Source: Robiginitomaculum sp.
Lineage (GTDB): Bacteria; Pseudomonadota; Alphaproteobacteria; Caulobacterales; Maricaulaceae
Length of the DNA stretch: 64,000 bases
Assembly (NCBI GenBank): GCA_015485155.1
Contig: WFUF01000016.1
Coordinates: forward strand, 62,001-126,000
Direction: 5' to 3'
The notes beneath the pieces were generated by a model that saw only the letters and a program-made list of their open reading frames with translations, was not told the DNA's origin and did no database searches. The stretch's first letter is position 1, and each line of letters starts with the position of its first letter. Below are positions 25,727 through 35,469 of the stretch, in pieces. A program made the translations under genes and the position numbers.

Positions 25727-25996
25727 ATGCAAACCCAAGTTCTGACTATAGAATTTTTCCCTGAAGAAGGCGCGATCATACGCCTGCTCGGTCTTGTGGA
25801 GCGCCGGGGCTATGAGGTCAAAACCATTAATCTTCCGCTTGCCAGCAAGAACAAGTCCAGCCTCGACATTGCAGTAATTGCCCGAGATGCGGGCAGGGAT
25901 ATCGGGGTGCTACAGCGCCAGATATCTCGTCTTATCGGAGTGCAGCGGGTGCTGACAAATATCAAAACCAATGAAACAGAGGCTCAAAATGTCTGA
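25727..25996 (+). CDS. ilvM: Acetolactate synthase small subunit, IlvM type
   Basis: An 89-residue single ACT-domain protein (LTIEFFPEEGAIIRLLGLVERRGY). The usual alphaproteobacterial IlvH/IlvN has two domains and roughly 160-190 residues; this matches the size and shape of enterobacterial IlvM, the partner of acetolactate synthase II. The E. coli enzyme of this type is insensitive to valine, which may hold here but is inference. The ATG is one base after the ilvG stop, and the 3' end overlaps leuA by eight bases, so translation is coupled on both sides. Confidence 0.88.
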   Translation: MQTQVLTIEFFPEEGAIIRLLGLVERRGYEVKTINLPLASKNKSSLDIAVIARDAGRDIGVLQRQISRLIGVQRVLTNIKTNETEAQNV

Positions 25997-27569
25997 ATCT
26001 GAAAATCAAAAAAACAGGATAGCCCTGTTTGATACAACCCTGCGCGATGGCGAGCAGGCCCCGGGGTTTTCCATGTCCTCAGAGGAAAAGCTGCTAATGG
26101 CCGGTTCCTTGCGCGATTTGGGGGTTGATGTAATCGAAGCAGGATTTGCCGCAGCCTCCAAAGACGACGCGCAGGCAATTCACCGCATCGCCCGGGAAAT
26201 TGACGGCCCAACAATTTGCAGCCTGTCACGGGCGACAAGCGGCGATATTCTATGTGCCGCCAAGGCTCTAAAACCTGCCCGCAAGAGCCGTATTCATATT
26301 TTTCTGGGCACCAGCCCAATTCATCGAGCAGCCAAGCTTAACATGAGTTGTTCGCAAGTTCTTGCCGCTATTGAACGCTCGGTGAAACTGGCTGCGGGGC
26401 AGTGCATGGAAGTGGAGTTTTCAGCCGAAGATGCCATCCGCACCGAGAGGGCATTTCTGGTTGAAGCTCTTGAATGTGCGGCCAAGGCAGGAGCGCGCAT
26501 ACTGAATGTTCCAGATACGGTTGGCTATACGACACCAGATGAAATCCATGATTTGTTTTCATTTCTGATTGCCAATGTCCGGGGTGCTGAACAGGCAATT
26601 TTCAGTACCCATTGCCATGATGATCTAGGCATGGCCGTAGCCAATTCAATTGCTGCGGTACGAGCCGGGGCCAGACAGGTGGAAGGCGCTATCAATGGCA
26701 TTGGTGAGCGAGCCGGCAATTGTGCACTGGAAGAAATTATGATGATCTTTGCCACGCGCGAGGATGTTCTGGAAGCCAAGACCAATGTGGATACGACTAA
26801 AATCCACGCAGCAAGTCAGATGCTTTGCAAGATAACCGGAAACCCGGTTCCAAGAAACAAGGCCATTGTCGGGCGTAATGCTTTTGCCCATGAAGCCGGT
26901 ATTCATCAGCACGGCGTACTTAATGATCGCAGAACTTATGAAATCATGACCCCCGAAGCCATTGGACTGCCGGGTAATGCCCTTATTTTGGGCAAGCACA
27001 GCGGCAAACATGCACTGGCAGCTCGGGCCAAAGAGCTTGGCTGTGAAATTGCCGAAAATGAATTGTCCAAGGTGTTTAGCGCGTTCAAAACTCTGGCCGA
27101 TGAAATTGGCGAAGTGGCGGATGCGCAACTGATTGATCTGATATTTGGAGAAACAGGAACCAACAGCCAGGTCTGGCAGCTAAAACGGGTAGAAATGCGC
27201 GCGGCCCATGGAACCAGCATCGAGCCATTTGCCCGCGTCGAGCTTGAACATCCGGCACGGGGGCTGGTTACAGACATTGCCACCGGTGAAGGCCCGATTC
27301 ACGCAGCTTTTAACGCCGTACAGCACATTACAGGCATTACCGCCACGGTAGAAGAGCTGACCATCAATCATGTGGGAAGCAAGGGACGAACTGATTGTAT
27401 TTCAGACATTGTGCTTAACATTGAAAATGAGAGCTTTGCCGGACGTTCGCGCACCCGTGACGTAATACCGGCCGGCGTTGAATCATATGTTGATGCCATC
27501 AACCGCGCCATAGCCCGGCAAGGTCGGGATGAATTTGGACAAGTAACAAGACAGCAAAGCGTGGCCTGA
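25989..27569 (+). CDS. leuA: 2-Isopropylmalate synthase
   Basis: A 526-residue enzyme for the first step of leucine synthesis, from acetyl-CoA and 2-oxoisovalerate. The N-terminal TIM barrel has FDTTLRDGEQAPGFSMS, the metal ligands in THCHDDLGMAVANS and GAINGIGERAGNCALEE. The C-terminal LeuA regulatory domain (leucine feedback) includes GTNSQVWQLKRVE and NHVGSKGRTDC. The length and motifs fit the E. coli-type LeuA. I start at the ATG at 25989, with GAGG just upstream, rather than the in-frame one at 25971 that lies inside ilvM. Confidence 0.95.
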   Translation: MSESENQKNRIALFDTTLRDGEQAPGFSMSSEEKLLMAGSLRDLGVDVIEAGFAAASKDDAQAIHRIAREIDGPTICSLSRATSGDILCAAKALKPARKSRIHIFLGTSPIHRAAKLNMSCSQVLAAIERSVKLAAGQCMEVEFSAEDAIRTERAFLVEALECAAKAGARILNVPDTVGYTTPDEIHDLFSFLIANVRGAEQAIFSTHCHDDLGMAVANSIAAVRAGARQVEGAINGIGERAGNCALEEIMMIFATREDVLEAKTNVDTTKIHAASQMLCKITGNPVPRNKAIVGRNAFAHEAGIHQHGVLNDRRTYEIMTPEAIGLPGNALILGKHSGKHALAARAKELGCEIAENELSKVFSAFKTLADEIGEVADAQLIDLIFGETGTNSQVWQLKRVEMRAAHGTSIEPFARVELEHPARGLVTDIATGEGPIHAAFNAVQHITGITATVEELTINHVGSKGRTDCISDIVLNIENESFAGRSRTRDVIPAGVESYVDAINRAIARQGRDEFGQVTRQQSVA

Positions 27570-27588
27570 CAGCCCCAAGGAGAAAATT

Positions 27589-28548
27589 ATGAGTATTTCA
27601 GAGGCAAAATTCATCTGGCAGGACGGGCGCATGATCCCGTGGGCGCAGGCTACCACCCATGTTCTTAGCCATGGCCTGCATTATGGCACTGCCATGTTTG
27701 AGGGCATACGGGTATATGACACTCATCAAGGCCCGTGCGGATTTAGGTTAAGCGAACATGTATTGCGGCTGTTTGCATCGGCCAAGATTTACGCAATGGA
27801 AATTCCATTTGAGCCTGAGGAACTTATTGAGGCATGTCTTGAACTTGTGCGCGCCAACGATCTTTTAAGCGCCTATTTACGGCCCATTGCATATTTTGGA
27901 TATGGGGATATTGGAGTTGCTCCTGGTACAAACACGCCGGTAAATGTTGCTATTGCTGCTTTTCCTTGGGGTGCGTATCTGGGTGAGGACGGGCGGAAAA
28001 ACGGAGTTGATGTCTGTGTTTCTTCATGGCGGCGGCCGGCTCCGGGAACCCTGCCGATGGCAGCCAAGGCCGCCGGTAATTATTTATCTGGCTTTTTAAT
28101 TTCACGGGAAGCAAAACGCAATGGATTTGCCGAAGGAATAGCTTTGGATATAGATGGGCGCCTATCCGAAGGCGCAGGAGAAAACCTGTTTATTGTCAAA
28201 GACAACACCCTTTTTACACCGCCTGCTTCCTCATCAATTTTAAGCGGGATCACTCGCGACACGGTAATGCAATTGGCTAAGAGGAACGGCCTTGCGGTTA
28301 ATGAGCAATCATTGCCCCGCGAAATGCTATATGTGGCAGATGAGTTGTTCTTCACTGGAACTGCTGCCGAGATCACCCCGATACGCTCGGTTGATGGAAG
28401 CCCCACCAGATCAAATGGCTGCGGCCCAATTACCAAAACCCTTCAGGATCAGTTCTTTGGGCTGTTTTCCGGAAGCACAAAAGATACCGAAGGCTGGTTG
28501 GAACCTGTTTATAAGGAGGACAATCATGTCAGCAAAATCGCTGTTTGA
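27589..28548 (+). CDS. ilvE: Branched-chain amino acid aminotransferase
   Basis: A 319-residue fold-type IV PLP enzyme that makes Leu, Ile and Val from their 2-oxo acids with glutamate. Recognisable parts: [29 protein letters not shown], the PLP lysine in [23 protein letters not shown]-like [19 protein letters not shown], and [20 protein letters not shown] lies upstream of the ATG. The last 23 bases overlap the leuC start, whose ribosome site is inside ilvE, so the two are coupled. Confidence 0.95.
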   Translation: MSISEAKFIWQDGRMIPWAQATTHVLSHGLHYGTAMFEGIRVYDTHQGPCGFRLSEHVLRLFASAKIYAMEIPFEPEELIEACLELVRANDLLSAYLRPIAYFGYGDIGVAPGTNTPVNVAIAAFPWGAYLGEDGRKNGVDVCVSSWRRPAPGTLPMAAKAAGNYLSGFLISREAKRNGFAEGIALDIDGRLSEGAGENLFIVKDNTLFTPPASSSILSGITRDTVMQLAKRNGLAVNEQSLPREMLYVADELFFTGTAAEITPIRSVDGSPTRSNGCGPITKTLQDQFFGLFSGSTKDTEGWLEPVYKEDNHVSKIAV

Positions 28549-29941
28549 AAAAGTATGGGACAGCCATCTGGTTTGCGAGCAAACCGCAGAGCATCCGGCT
28601 ATTCTTTATATTGATAGGCATCTGGTTCATGAGGTTACCTCACCGCAAGCCTTTACCGAGTTAAGGCAAAGGGGGCTGAAATTACGGTGTCCGGAGCGAA
28701 CCTTTGCCACTATGGATCATTCAACACCCACCGTGCCGCTGGCCGCAGATGGCTCGCCGGTTTATGCCAGCGAAGCCAGCAGATTGCAGGTTCAGACCCT
28801 GCATGAAAATTGCCAGCAATTCGGTATTGAGCTTTTTGGCTGGGACAGTCCCAATCGGGGAGTTATTCATGTAATGGCACCCGAACTTGGCCTGACCCTG
28901 CCGGGCATGACCATTGTCTGTGGGGACAGTCATACTGCCACCCACGGGGCGTTTGGCGCTTTGGCCTTTGGCATTGGAACCACCGAAGTTGGCCATGTGC
29001 TGGCCACCCAATGCCTGTTACAGCACAAACCAAAATCAATGCTGGTCACGATTGATGGTAAATTGCCACCCAATGCCAGTGCCAAGGATATTGCGCTTAG
29101 CGTTATTGCAAAACTGGGCGCCAGCGGCGGAGTTGGTTATGTCATTGAATATGCAGGAGAAGCCGTGCGCTCACTTGATATGGAAGCTAGAATGACCCTG
29201 TGCAATATGACCATAGAAGCAGGTGCCCGTGCCGGCATGATTGCCCCTGATGAAGTTACATTTGCCTGGTTGCAAGGCAAAAAACATGCCCCTTCGGGAA
29301 TAAAATGGGAGCAGGCAATTAGCCAATGGCAAAAGCTGCGCAGCGATAAAGACGCAAAGTTTGACGCACAAATAACACTCAATGCCAGCTTAATAGAACC
29401 GATGATCACCTATGGCCCGTCACCGGATCTGGCAATGCCTGTAAGTGGAACAGTCCCAAAACCCATTGATGAGGTTGAACAACAGGGTCTTGATTATATG
29501 AATTTTTCATCTGATCAGCCGCTTCTTGGCCAAAGTGTAGACGTGGTCTTTATCGGTAGCTGCACCAATGGCCGCATTAGCGATCTGCGAGATGCTGCCC
29601 GTATTTTGCTGCGACACAAAATTCATCAGAGGGTAAGAATGCTGGTGGTTCCGGGATCTGAACAGGTAAGAAGACAGGCTGAAGATGAGGGGCTGGACGA
29701 AATATTCAAAAACGCAGGAGCCGAATGGAGACTGCCCGGATGCTCCATGTGCATTGCCATGAACGGTGATCAGGCCGAGGCCGGGCAATTGGTGGTTTCC
29801 ACCTCTAACCGAAACTTTGAAGGCAGGCAGGGAAAAGGCGCAAGAACTGTGCTTGCCTCTCCGGCAACAGCCGCCGCCTGTGCCATTTGGGGGCAGATAG
29901 CTGATCCCAGACCATTTATGGAGCTGCCCCATGTCGCATAA
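28526..29941 (+). CDS. leuC: 3-Isopropylmalate dehydratase large subunit
   Basis: A 471-residue aconitase-family subunit that isomerises isopropylmalate with LeuD. Iron-sulphur ligands appear in [15 protein letters not shown] and [41 protein letters not shown] and [19 protein letters not shown] are also typical. The ATG at 28526 has a strong AAGGAGGA. An upstream in-frame reading from 28292 lies inside ilvE and is not real. The stop overlaps the leuD start. Confidence 0.95.
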   Translation: MSAKSLFEKVWDSHLVCEQTAEHPAILYIDRHLVHEVTSPQAFTELRQRGLKLRCPERTFATMDHSTPTVPLAADGSPVYASEASRLQVQTLHENCQQFGIELFGWDSPNRGVIHVMAPELGLTLPGMTIVCGDSHTATHGAFGALAFGIGTTEVGHVLATQCLLQHKPKSMLVTIDGKLPPNASAKDIALSVIAKLGASGGVGYVIEYAGEAVRSLDMEARMTLCNMTIEAGARAGMIAPDEVTFAWLQGKKHAPSGIKWEQAISQWQKLRSDKDAKFDAQITLNASLIEPMITYGPSPDLAMPVSGTVPKPIDEVEQQGLDYMNFSSDQPLLGQSVDVVFIGSCTNGRISDLRDAARILLRHKIHQRVRMLVVPGSEQVRRQAEDEGLDEIFKNAGAEWRLPGCSMCIAMNGDQAEAGQLVVSTSNRNFEGRQGKGARTVLASPATAAACAIWGQIADPRPFMELPHVA

Positions 29942-30512
29942 AAAATTCACCCGCCTGGTCTCCAAAACTGTGATACTGCCTCAGGAAAACATCGATACAG
30001 ATCAAATAATTCCAGCAAGGTTCCTAACCACAACCAGCCGGGGCGGTTTGGGCCGGGCTGCATTTTATGATTGGCGCTTTGATGCAGATGGACAAGCCAA
30101 AGCCACCAACCCATTTGCTAAATTTGAGCCTGAATCACATCAAATTCTGGTGGCGGGGGCTAATTTTGGCTGTGGCTCGTCCCGTGAACACGCGCCATGG
30201 GCCTTGTTTAATTACGGGTTCAGGGCCGTAATCAGCACTAAAATTGCAGATATATTCAAAAGCAATGCACTTAAAAACGGAATCGTTCCAATTGAAATTC
30301 CCGCACAGCGACACAATGATCTGATGGGCCGGGTTGCAGCAGAACTCATAATAGATTTGGAGCATTGCAAGATTGAGCTTCCCGGTCATTGGACGGAGAG
30401 TTTTTTAATCGACCCCTTTGGCAGGCGCTGCCTGCTTGATGGCGTTGATCCGCTGGATTTTTTGCAGGCCCGTGAAGCTGACATATCAAAATTTGAGGCC
30501 AGAGCACTATGA
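29931..30512 (+). CDS. leuD: 3-Isopropylmalate dehydratase small subunit
   Basis: A 193-residue swivel-domain partner of LeuC. Motifs seen: [54 protein letters not shown] and NGIVPIEI. The start overlaps leuC by eleven bases and the stop overlaps leuB by four (ATGA), so expression is tightly coupled. The length is slightly below the usual 200 residues. Confidence 0.95.
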   Translation: MSHKKFTRLVSKTVILPQENIDTDQIIPARFLTTTSRGGLGRAAFYDWRFDADGQAKATNPFAKFEPESHQILVAGANFGCGSSREHAPWALFNYGFRAVISTKIADIFKSNALKNGIVPIEIPAQRHNDLMGRVAAELIIDLEHCKIELPGHWTESFLIDPFGRRCLLDGVDPLDFLQAREADISKFEARAL

Positions 30513-31555
30513 GCTATCAAATTGCTGTTTTGCCCGGCGATGGTGTCGGGCCCGAAGTAAGCAATGCTGCAATGCAGGTTTTGGCCGCTTTGGCGCAAAA
30601 ATACGATATTGAACTAGAATGTCGTGAATATGTATTTGGCGGTGCCGCTATCGATGCCTGCAATAACCCCCTGCCCGATGTAACTCTAACGGCCTGCCAG
30701 CAGGCAGATGCAGTATTTCTTGGTGCTGTTGGTGGCCCGAAATGGGATGGCGGAGCCATGCGTCCCGAAGCGGGACTGCTGGATTTACGTCAAAAACTGG
30801 GCCTGTTTGCCAATTTGCGCCCGGTCAAGCTGCACCCGGCACTGGCTGAATATTCTCCGCTAAAAGCAGAGCGTATCAAGAATGTAGACATTTTGATTTT
30901 GCGCGAACTGACCGGCGGACTGTATTTTGGTGAAAAGCAACGAAAAAATAATCAGGCCAGTGATCTTTGCTCCTATTCCAAGTATGAAATTATCAGAATT
31001 GCCAAAGTGGCATTTGAGGCCGCCCGCAATCGAGGCCGTCATGTAACATCAATTGACAAGGCAAATGTATTGGAAACCAGCAGGTTATGGCGTGAAACTG
31101 TCTCCTGGCTACAGCAAAGCAGATACCCTGATATTGAACTGCGCCATGAACTGGTAGACTCAGCGGCCATGAAGATAATTACCGATCCACAAACTTATGA
31201 TGTGATACTTACAGAAAATCTGTTTGGGGACATATTAAGTGATGAGTGTTCGGTTTTAAGCGGCTCTATCGGGCTGCTCGGATCGGCTTCCCTTGGCGCC
31301 GGCAAACAAGGTTTGTACGAACCAATTCACGGCTCGGCTCCTGATATCGCCGGGCAGAATATCGCCAATCCGCTAGGTGCAATTGCCAGTGTCGCAATGT
31401 TACTGCGCCACAGCCTTAACCACCACAAGGCAGCCATGGCCCTTGATGATGCCATTAACAGGGTTATTAAAAGGGGTGTCCGGACAAGGGATATTGGCGG
31501 TGCGGCCTCATGCCAGGAAGTTGCCGACAAAATCATTCACACTATCAATAAATAA
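30509..31555 (+). CDS. leuB: 3-Isopropylmalate dehydrogenase
   Basis: A 348-residue NAD-dependent enzyme oxidising and decarboxylating 3-isopropylmalate. Motifs seen: VLPGDGVGPEVSNAA, GAVGGPKWD, LRELTGGLYFGEKQ, DKANVLETSRLWRE, ENLFGDILSDECSVLSGSIG and EPIHGSAPDIAGQNIANPLG. It is the last gene of the operon. The stop is only seven bases from the convergent ilvD stop, and no terminator hairpin fits between them, so transcripts from the two sides probably overlap. Confidence 0.95.
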   Translation: MSYQIAVLPGDGVGPEVSNAAMQVLAALAQKYDIELECREYVFGGAAIDACNNPLPDVTLTACQQADAVFLGAVGGPKWDGGAMRPEAGLLDLRQKLGLFANLRPVKLHPALAEYSPLKAERIKNVDILILRELTGGLYFGEKQRKNNQASDLCSYSKYEIIRIAKVAFEAARNRGRHVTSIDKANVLETSRLWRETVSWLQQSRYPDIELRHELVDSAAMKIITDPQTYDVILTENLFGDILSDECSVLSGSIGLLGSASLGAGKQGLYEPIHGSAPDIAGQNIANPLGAIASVAMLLRHSLNHHKAAMALDDAINRVIKRGVRTRDIGGAASCQEVADKIIHTINK

Positions 31556-31562
31556 AAGCCAC

Positions 31563-33413
31563 TTATTTGATCTGGGATAAATCGCGAACTGCCCCTTTGG
31601 ACGCATTACTGACCATAGAGGCATAGGCCCGCAAAGAAGTTGATATTTTTCTTGGCCTTGGGATTGCCGGTTGCCATGCTTCCTTTCCCAGATCATTCAT
31701 GGCTTCTCGGCGCGCATCCAGGATATCATCAGATACATTTAAGTGAATTGAACGGTTTGGAATATCAATTTGAATAATATCGCCCTCTTCAATCAGGCCG
31801 ATAAGACCACCCTCGGCAGCCTCAGGGGACACATGACCGATGGAAAGGCCAGATGTTCCTCCGGAGAACCTTCCATCGGTAATAAGCGCACAGCTTTTGC
31901 CCAGCCCCATTGCCTTCAAATATGAGGTTGGATACAGCATTTCCTGCATGCCGGGGCCGCCCTTTGGCCCTTCATAGCGGATAATGACAACATCACCACT
32001 TTGGATATCTTTGCCCAGGATGCGTTTTACGGCTTCTTCCTGACTTTCGCAGATTTTGGCCGGGCCGCAAAAAAACCATATGCTTTCGTCAACACCAGCA
32101 GTTTTTACCACACAGCCCTGTTCGGCAAGATTTCCCTTCAAAACCGCCAGACCACCATCAATGGTAAAGGCATGTTGCACCGAGCGAATAACCCCTGATT
32201 TGCGATCCTTATCCAATTGCGAATAGCGATTGCTCTGGCTAAATGCTGTTGTGGTGCGCCGACCACCGGGAGCAGCCAGATAAAATTCTTGAACCCTGGC
32301 ATCATCAGACCGTGAAATATCCCATGAATTGATCACTTCTTCCATGGTTTTACCCAAAACTGTTGGCGCATCACCATTAAGCAGGCCACCAGCCAGCAAC
32401 TGACCAAGAATCGCAAAAACGCCACCAGCCCGGTGCACATCTTCTATGTGAACATCCAAGGCTGCCGGAGCCACCTTGCAAAGACAGGGAATTTTTCTGG
32501 ATAAAGCATCCATATGCTCAAGCGTAAAATCAACTTTTGCCTCTTTGGCAATGGCTAAAAGATGCAAAATAGTATTGGTGGAGCCACCCATTGCAATATC
32601 AAGCGCCATGGCGTTTTCAAAAGCTGCAAAATTAGCAATACCCCGTGCAGAAGCAGTGCGATCTTCCTGCTTGTAAAACCGTTCGGTCAATTCAACAATT
32701 CGTCTGGCTGCCTGTAAAAACAGTTGTTTGCGGTCACTATGTGTTGCCAGCAAAGTACCATTTCCCGGTAAGGCCAGACCAAGGGCCTCGGCCAGACAAT
32801 TCATTGAATTAGCGGTAAACATGCCTGAACATGAACCACAGGTTGGGCAGGCATTTTGCTCTATCTCAGTAATTTGCGCATCTGAAACATCGGGATTTGC
32901 AGCCTGCACCATGGCATCAACCAGATCCAAAGCCTGCTCCTGCCCTTCCAGCACCACTTTGCCGGCCTCCATTGGCCCGCCGGTTACAAAAATCACCGGA
33001 ATATCAAGTCGCATGGCGGCCATCATCATGCCCGGAGTAATCTTGTCACAATTAGAGATGCAGATCATGGCATCAGCACAATGAGCATTGAGCATATATT
33101 CCACTGAATCGGCAATTAAGTCTCGTGATGGCAGGGAATACAACATTCCATCATGACCCATTGCAATGCCATCATCGACTGCAATTGTGTTGAACTCTTT
33201 TGCTATTGCCCCATTGGCTTCGATTTCACGGGCAACCATCTGCCCCAAATCTTTTAAGTGCACATGACCCGGTACAAATTGAGTAAAGGAATTTACAACG
33301 GCAATAATGGGTTTACCAAAATCCTCATCCCTCACCCCTGTTGCCCGCCACAGGCTGCGCGCACCAGCCATATTACGGCCATTAGTGGATGTATTAGAGC
33401 GATAAGGAATCAT
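31563..33413 (-). CDS. ilvD: Dihydroxy-acid dehydratase
   Basis: A 616-residue iron-sulphur dehydratase, the usual length, making the 2-oxo acids for Val and Ile. Motifs include [12 protein letters not shown], the cluster and Mg region [16 protein letters not shown] and [19 protein letters not shown], and [21 protein letters not shown]. It completes the branched-chain pathway but faces the main operon, so it is not under the same attenuator. I see no leader peptide in the 36 bases between it and vapC. Confidence 0.95.
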   Translation of the reverse strand: MIPYRSNTSTNGRNMAGARSLWRATGVRDEDFGKPIIAVVNSFTQFVPGHVHLKDLGQMVAREIEANGAIAKEFNTIAVDDGIAMGHDGMLYSLPSRDLIADSVEYMLNAHCADAMICISNCDKITPGMMMAAMRLDIPVIFVTGGPMEAGKVVLEGQEQALDLVDAMVQAANPDVSDAQITEIEQNACPTCGSCSGMFTANSMNCLAEALGLALPGNGTLLATHSDRKQLFLQAARRIVELTERFYKQEDRTASARGIANFAAFENAMALDIAMGGSTNTILHLLAIAKEAKVDFTLEHMDALSRKIPCLCKVAPAALDVHIEDVHRAGGVFAILGQLLAGGLLNGDAPTVLGKTMEEVINSWDISRSDDARVQEFYLAAPGGRRTTTAFSQSNRYSQLDKDRKSGVIRSVQHAFTIDGGLAVLKGNLAEQGCVVKTAGVDESIWFFCGPAKICESQEEAVKRILGKDIQSGDVVIIRYEGPKGGPGMQEMLYPTSYLKAMGLGKSCALITDGRFSGGTSGLSIGHVSPEAAEGGLIGLIEEGDIIQIDIPNRSIHLNVSDDILDARREAMNDLGKEAWQPAIPRPRKISTSLRAYASMVSNASKGAVRDLSQIK

Positions 33414-33452
33414 AGCAAATATCTTTAACTACTTTTAGCAAACAATTTACAA

Positions 33453-33824
33453 TCAATATGGCCGCGATAAATTTTCCAACATCGGGAAATGACGAACATT
33501 CAGCGTAACAAGCTTTCGCTTACTGATTTTAGCACTGGCGGCAATCAATGCATCAGCCAAGCCAACATTATGGCTTGCTCTGAACTCGTGCACAAACAGC
33601 CCCGCTTGAACTGCAATTTCCGAAGTTACCGGAACCAGTGTTGAAACCCCCAACATTTTCTCAAGAGCAAACCTCTCTTCGCCATCCCGGACACCTGCAA
33701 ATAACTCAGCAACCGTAATTGCTGAAATAGCAGGCGTATCATTCATGGCAATAATGAATTGCAGAGCCTTTGGCTTGCCGCGCAAGAAATCAATAAAAAT
33801 ACATGTATCCAGCAATAACGACAT
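33453..33824 (-). CDS. vapC: VapC-type PIN-domain ribonuclease toxin
   Basis: A 123-residue PIN protein. The acidic catalytic set is visible: the Asp in LLLDTCIFIDFLRG, the Glu in AITVAELFAG and the Asp in VGLADALIAASA, followed by LVTLNVRHFPML. VapC toxins cleave tRNA or rRNA. The ATG shares its first base with the TGA of the antitoxin gene (TGATG), so translation is coupled. It is a complete, apparently intact module. Confidence 0.88.
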   Translation of the reverse strand: MSLLLDTCIFIDFLRGKPKALQFIIAMNDTPAISAITVAELFAGVRDGEERFALEKMLGVSTLVPVTSEIAVQAGLFVHEFRASHNVGLADALIAASAKISKRKLVTLNVRHFPMLENLSRPY

Positions 33825-34063
33825 CAATCCCGATCCAGTGACCGGCGAATATCGACCATCTCACTTTCAATATTATCCCGGTTTTTCCATAATCCGGCAC
33901 TACGCCGGTAAACCGTTTTCCAATCTTGATTATTAGCCGCATCAATCAAAAAAGCACTGACCGCCTGCCGAACCAGACTGCTACGGCGTTTGCCCTGACG
34001 TTTGGCCAGCTCATCCAACTGGCGAATTTGCTCTTCTTCGAGATATATCTGTGTACGGTTCAT
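33824..34063 (-). CDS. vapB: Ribbon-helix-helix antitoxin of the VapC pair
   Basis: A 79-residue CopG/RHH protein: MNRTQIYLEEEQIRQLDEL, then KRRSSLVRQAVSAFL, with an acidic C-terminal toxin-binding tail. It should neutralise VapC and repress the operon. I begin at the ATG at 34063; the longer frame from 34093 adds an unlike cysteine-rich stretch. CATACA repeats just upstream may be its operator. Confidence 0.83.
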   Translation of the reverse strand: MNRTQIYLEEEQIRQLDELAKRQGKRRSSLVRQAVSAFLIDAANNQDWKTVYRRSAGLWKNRDNIESEMVDIRRSLDRD

Positions 34064-34090
34064 ACAATAACATACACCATAAACATACAT
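34061..34090. promoter_or_regulatory. Candidate operator of the vapBC operon
   Basis: CATACA occurs three times in 30 bases (34061, 34071 and 34084), two of them within a longer ACATACA direct repeat 13 bases apart. RHH antitoxins often bind such short repeats beside their own start codon. Assigned from position and repetition only. Confidence 0.35.
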
Positions 34091-34149
34091 CACTGCAAGC
34101 TTAAGGTCAGGATTTGGTGGCGTTAATTGATTGTGCGCCTTTAGGGGCT

Positions 34150-35322
34150 TTAACCGCTTTCGGCAAACAATTCCCGGCCGATCAACCAGCGACGGATTTC
34201 CGAAGTGCCAGCTCCGATCTCATATAATTTGGCATCACGCAAAAGCCTACCGGTTGGGTATTCATTGATGTAACCATTTCCGCCCAAAATCTGAATCGCC
34301 TCCAGCGCCATCCAGGTTCCAGCCTCAGCAGCATAAAGAATGGCCCCGGCTGCATCTTTTCGCGTAGTTTGCCCGGCATCACAGGCTTTTGCTACAGAAT
34401 AAACATAGGCACGTGTCGCATTCAGCCGCACATACATGTCCGCGAGCTTGCCCTGCATTAGCTGAAACTCGCCAATGGATTTGCCGAATTGCTTGCGGTC
34501 ATGCACATAGGGCAAGACCACATCCATACAGGCCTGCATAATTCCGATGGAACCGGCGGCAAGCACTGTGCGTTCATAATCAAGGCCAGACATTAATACG
34601 CCAACCCCGCCGCCCAGCGGCCCCATTATGTTTTCTTCGGGTACTTCGCAATCTTCAAACACCAACTCGCAAGTATCCGAGCCACGCATGCCGAGCTTGT
34701 CCAGTTTCTGCGCCGTGGAAAAACCTTTCATGCCCTTTTCAATCAAAAAGGCAGTAATTCCCCGCGACCCGGCATCAGGATCTGTTTTGGCATAAACCAC
34801 CAGCACATCGGCATCGGGGCCATTGGTTATCCACATTTTATTGCCATTCAGGATATATTGATCGCCTCGCTTCTCAGCTTTAAGACGCATGGAAACCACG
34901 TCAGAACCGGCACCTGGCTCAGACATGGCAAGCGCCCCTAAGTGCTCGCCAGTAATCAATTTATGCAGGTATCGGCCCTTTTGCTCAGGGTTCGCCCAAC
35001 GGCGGATCTGATTAACACATAGATTGGAATGAGCGCCATAAGACAAGCCAACAGAAGCAGAAGCCCGGCTGATTTCCTCCATGGCCAATGCATGCTCAAG
35101 ATAGCCAAGGCCAGAGCCGCCATCTTCTTCTTCCACCGTAATGCCAAGCAGTCCCAAAGCACCCATTTGGGGCCATAAATCACGAGGAAAAGTATTGGTT
35201 TTATCAATCTCCTCGGCACGTGGAGCAATATTATCTGCAGCAAAGTTTGCAACAGTGTCACGTATCATATCAGCGGTTTCGCCAAGATGAAAATCAAAAA
35301 GTCTGGATGTATTTTTTATCAT
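34150..35322 (-). CDS. ivd: Isovaleryl-CoA dehydrogenase
   Basis: A 390-residue acyl-CoA dehydrogenase for the third step of leucine degradation. Diagnostic segments: [53 protein letters not shown], the long [15 protein letters not shown] stretch whose Glu serves as the catalytic base in this subfamily, and [16 protein letters not shown] at the end. The ATG at 35322 matches the family; an earlier in-frame start adds an unrelated stretch. It is monocistronic here, and the rest of the liu operon is absent. Confidence 0.92.
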   Translation of the reverse strand: MIKNTSRLFDFHLGETADMIRDTVANFAADNIAPRAEEIDKTNTFPRDLWPQMGALGLLGITVEEEDGGSGLGYLEHALAMEEISRASASVGLSYGAHSNLCVNQIRRWANPEQKGRYLHKLITGEHLGALAMSEPGAGSDVVSMRLKAEKRGDQYILNGNKMWITNGPDADVLVVYAKTDPDAGSRGITAFLIEKGMKGFSTAQKLDKLGMRGSDTCELVFEDCEVPEENIMGPLGGGVGVLMSGLDYERTVLAAGSIGIMQACMDVVLPYVHDRKQFGKSIGEFQLMQGKLADMYVRLNATRAYVYSVAKACDAGQTTRKDAAGAILYAAEAGTWMALEAIQILGGNGYINEYPTGRLLRDAKLYEIGAGTSEIRRWLIGRELFAESG

Positions 35323-35469
35323 AGGCACTGCTGTACTCCGAGTACGACCCGGTTTCAAGAACCAGAATGTTATCAAGTCCGGCAATATAACATTAACCGA
35401 GTTTAGAAGGCTGGTTTTAACAGACTGATGAGAAAATCAGGACAACTTGCAGGAAGATTATGTGATAAT

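Noticed and set aside
31556-31562. Terminator between leuB and ilvD
   Set aside because: Only seven bases lie between the convergent stop codons and no hairpin with a T tract is visible there.
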